Translations under genes and position numbers: made by a program | Shown: positions 61,823 through 63,646 of the stretch, piece after piece | Layout: the number at the start of each line of letters is the position of its first letter | How positions within the stretch are numbered: the first letter of the stretch is position 1 | The notes under the pieces: model-generated | Told to the model about the DNA's origin: nothing | Database searches by the model: none | Seen by the model: the letters and a program-made list of their open reading frames with translations, nothing else | NCBI GenBank assembly: GCA_022842065.1 | Contig: JALHQH010000066.1 | Span: 1-63,646 of the forward strand | DNA length: 63,646 bases | Source of the DNA: Caldilineaceae bacterium | Lineage (GTDB): Bacteria; Chloroflexota; Anaerolineae; Caldilineales; Caldilineaceae | Direction of reading: 5' to 3'

Positions 61823-63271
61823 TTAGCGCGAAGGGGCTGGACGACGCCCATTCTGACCGCTGCTACCGCTCTTCGCGGGATAGGGGCGGTCTGTCCCACG
61901 ATTGGCCGGCCGTGCCGGTGCCGTTTCGGGTTTGGTGCCTGCCGCCGGGGCCGCATAAGGCTTGTCTGCTCCACGTGGTGCTGCTGGGCGCGGGGTTGCC
62001 CCGCGATTGGCCGCCTGTGGTTGATTGCGGCTGACCGTACTGCCGCCATTGCTGGTGGCCGGCCGCCGGTGGACTTGGGGGCTACCACCGTTGCGGCTCG
62101 GTTGTGGCCGCTGGGCCCGTTGCGGCTTGGCCTGGATTTGCGGTACAAAGCCATTATAGTTGAACCCCGCCAACTGCCGCTGTTCGATTGGGGTCTTTAA
62201 GACTTTCTCGATCTCCCAGACCATTGGCGCATCTTCCGGCTCGGCAAAGGTAAAGGCGTCACCGGTAGCATGGGCGCGCCCCGTGCGGCCAATGCGGTGG
62301 GTATAGGCGTCAACCGTGTCGGGCATATCAAAGTTGATCACATGCGAAATCTCGGCCACGTCGATGCCGCGCGCCGCAATGTCGGTGGCCACCAGGATCT
62401 GATATCTGCCTTTGCGGAAGCCTTCCATCGCCTCTTGGCGGGCATTCTGGCTCATATTGCCCTGTAAGGCTGTCACGCGGTAGCGTTGTGCCCCCAGCGT
62501 CAACGCCAGGTTACGGGCGCGGCGCTTGGTGCGGGTGAAGATGAGCACGCGGTCGGTATCCATTTGCGCTAACATAGCCAGCAGCAGGTTGGTCTTCAAC
62601 CCCTGGGTGACCGGGTAGAGCGCATGGGAAACCGTCTTGGCCGGCGCAATCAGGTCAACCTGTACGGTTACTGGCTCGACCAGCACTTCATCGGCCAGGC
62701 CGCGAATATCATCGGGCATGGTGGCCGAGAAGAAGAGATTCTGGCGCACTTTGGGCAGCAGCCGAATAATCCGGCGAATGTCGGGCAGGAAACCCATGTC
62801 AAACATGCGGTCTGCCTCGTCCAGCACCAATACTTCGATCTGCGAAAGGTCAACCGCGCGGTCATTGTGCAGATCCAGCAAGCGGCCAGGACAGGCGACG
62901 ATGATCTCCGCGCCGCGTTGTAAGGCCCGCAGCTGGGGCATCTTGCTGACACCACCATAGATCGGAATGCTGCGGACCTTGGTTTTGGCGCCCAGTTGCA
63001 CAACCGTTTCGTGGATCTGTTCGGCTAATTCACGGGTGGGGGCAACGACCAGCACCCGTGGGCGACGTAGCGTCCCGGTGCTCAGGCGTTGCAGAATTGG
63101 TAAGACAAAGGCCGCGGTTTTGCCGGTGCCGGTTTGTGCCAGCCCCAACACATCACTGCCTTTTAGTACAACAGGAATTGCCTGTTCTTGAATGGGGGTG
63201 GGGTTGGTATACCCCGCAGCCTTGACGCCGGCTTCAATGCGCGCGTCGAGACCAAATTGTTCAAAAGTCAC
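61823..63271 (-). CDS. DEAD-box ATP-dependent RNA helicase
   Basis: 482 aa. All helicase motifs are present: Q motif with GYTNPTPIQEQAIP, I AQTGTGKT, Ia PTRELAEQ, II VLDEADRMFD, III SAT, and VI HRIGRTGR. The C-terminal ~125 residues are a basic, low-complexity Arg/Pro/Ala/Asn tail typical of RhlE/CsdA-like helicases that remodel rRNA or mRNA. The start is GTG 63271, with AGGAG eight bases upstream; the longer frame to 63349 is rejected. Function in cold adaptation or ribosome assembly is inferred from the family. Confidence 0.93.
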   Translation of the reverse strand: MTFEQFGLDARIEAGVKAAGYTNPTPIQEQAIPVVLKGSDVLGLAQTGTGKTAAFVLPILQRLSTGTLRRPRVLVVAPTRELAEQIHETVVQLGAKTKVRSIPIYGGVSKMPQLRALQRGAEIIVACPGRLLDLHNDRAVDLSQIEVLVLDEADRMFDMGFLPDIRRIIRLLPKVRQNLFFSATMPDDIRGLADEVLVEPVTVQVDLIAPAKTVSHALYPVTQGLKTNLLLAMLAQMDTDRVLIFTRTKRRARNLALTLGAQRYRVTALQGNMSQNARQEAMEGFRKGRYQILVATDIAARGIDVAEISHVINFDMPDTVDAYTHRIGRTGRAHATGDAFTFAEPEDAPMVWEIEKVLKTPIEQRQLAGFNYNGFVPQIQAKPQRAQRPQPSRNGGSPQVHRRPATSNGGSTVSRNQPQAANRGATPRPAAPRGADKPYAAPAAGTKPETAPARPANRGTDRPYPAKSGSSGQNGRRPAPSR

Positions 63272-63646
63272 TGAGTCTACTCCTTGGACTCTAAAAGATG
63301 CACTATCCTTTTTCGTGGCCCTGCCGCAAGTGTTGCACTTGCAGAACAATTACACTACAGGGTCATGGACAGTGTGAGCCAAGTCGCACACTCGGCTCGC
63401 GTTAATTATTGGGTATGCGTATAACGTAAGGTACGGGGTCAGTTGTTTGCTTATGCGCAGTACCCAAAGAATTGATTATACCGCAATATTGGCTTTTGAG
63501 CAATTGTAGAAAGTGTCAATTTGACAATGCCTGCATTTGGCAACCGCTGCCTGGGCAAGCGTGTAAAAAAGTGACCAGCAGCGGGCACAGCTTAGTTTCG
63601 GGGCAACGCCCCCTCATCGGCAATTCTCAATTTGGAAACGTCTAGT
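63272..63646 (-). promoter_or_regulatory. Helicase promoter and ~200-nt leader
   Basis: On the minus strand TTGCTC (63503-63498), 17-bp spacer and TATAAT (63480-63475) form a likely promoter. The leader contains an AGTGTG/CACACT hairpin (63370-63391). Long leaders are common for cold-induced helicases. Nothing else is recognised to the window end. Confidence 0.45.

Overview
The window looks like a chromosomal segment of a Chloroflexota bacterium of the Anaerolineae/Caldilineae type. This is inferred from gene content: long Thr/Pro linkers of the [13 protein letters not shown] kind in a giant secreted protein, a Rex repressor, a YugP-like zinc metallopeptidase, a MoxR/DUF58/DUF4129 operon and a Clp_N-site-2-protease fusion. 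No rRNA or marker tree is available, so the phylum is an inference. The first ~35 bases are homopolymeric G/C and look like a contig edge.

Left chromosomal arm (1-17.58 kb): murJ, zinc metallopeptidase, rex with its own operator, rsmG, a DtxR-type regulator, a translation cluster on the minus strand (infA, rpsU, an S1-like protein), the moxR-DUF58-DUF4129 operon, the Clp_N/M50 membrane protease, an ABC ATPase, an APH-type phosphotransferase and a membrane-anchored pentapeptide-repeat protein.

Integrated element (17,578-47,797): two 130-bp direct repeats, 128/130 identical and 30,090 bp apart, carry the promoter and the first 59 nt of tRNA-Arg(CCU). The right copy continues into an intact tRNA; the left copy is cut in the T loop and fused to element DNA. 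Between them lie (i) a tyrosine recombinase; (ii) a transfer-like operon: M23-GH108 wall hydrolase, two small membrane proteins (one with LysM) and an FtsK-like translocase followed by 8-bp GGTGCTCC repeats; (iii) a replication module: 40-bp palindrome, strong promoter, a three-domain structured leader RNA, a ribbon-helix-helix protein, a Prim-Pol/RepA-like replicase and an iteron field; (iv) a defence cargo; (v) a second recombinase with a HTH excisionase candidate. The plan resembles actinobacterial AICEs (Int/Xis, Prim-Pol, single FtsK-like transfer protein) but sits in a probable Chloroflexota genome.

Defence cargo (27.6-45.2 kb): brxF-brxC-pglXI-[three-gene cassette]-remnant xisI-pglZ-brxA matches BREX type 3, except that the helicase brxHII is absent from its usual slot. 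The slot holds an AT-rich, tightly packed operon of two small membrane proteins and a 518-aa HEIAH protein. Upstream of BREX is a second pairing of a TPR-HEFEH putative metallopeptidase with a membrane pentapeptide-repeat protein; another pentapeptide-repeat membrane protein follows brxA. The repeated pairing of an HExxH protein with membrane proteins around BREX is the best candidate here for an undescribed system. brxA appears frameshifted, BrxF lacks a P-loop, and the middle of PglXI has a different base composition from its ends.

Right chromosomal arm (47.8-63.6 kb): small unknown genes, a secreted subtilase, a DapA-family and an HpcH/HpaI-family aldolase in tandem, a heptanucleotide repeat array, a ~2,000-residue TadG-like/CBM2/choice-of-anchor protein, three long palindromes and a DEAD-box RNA helicase.
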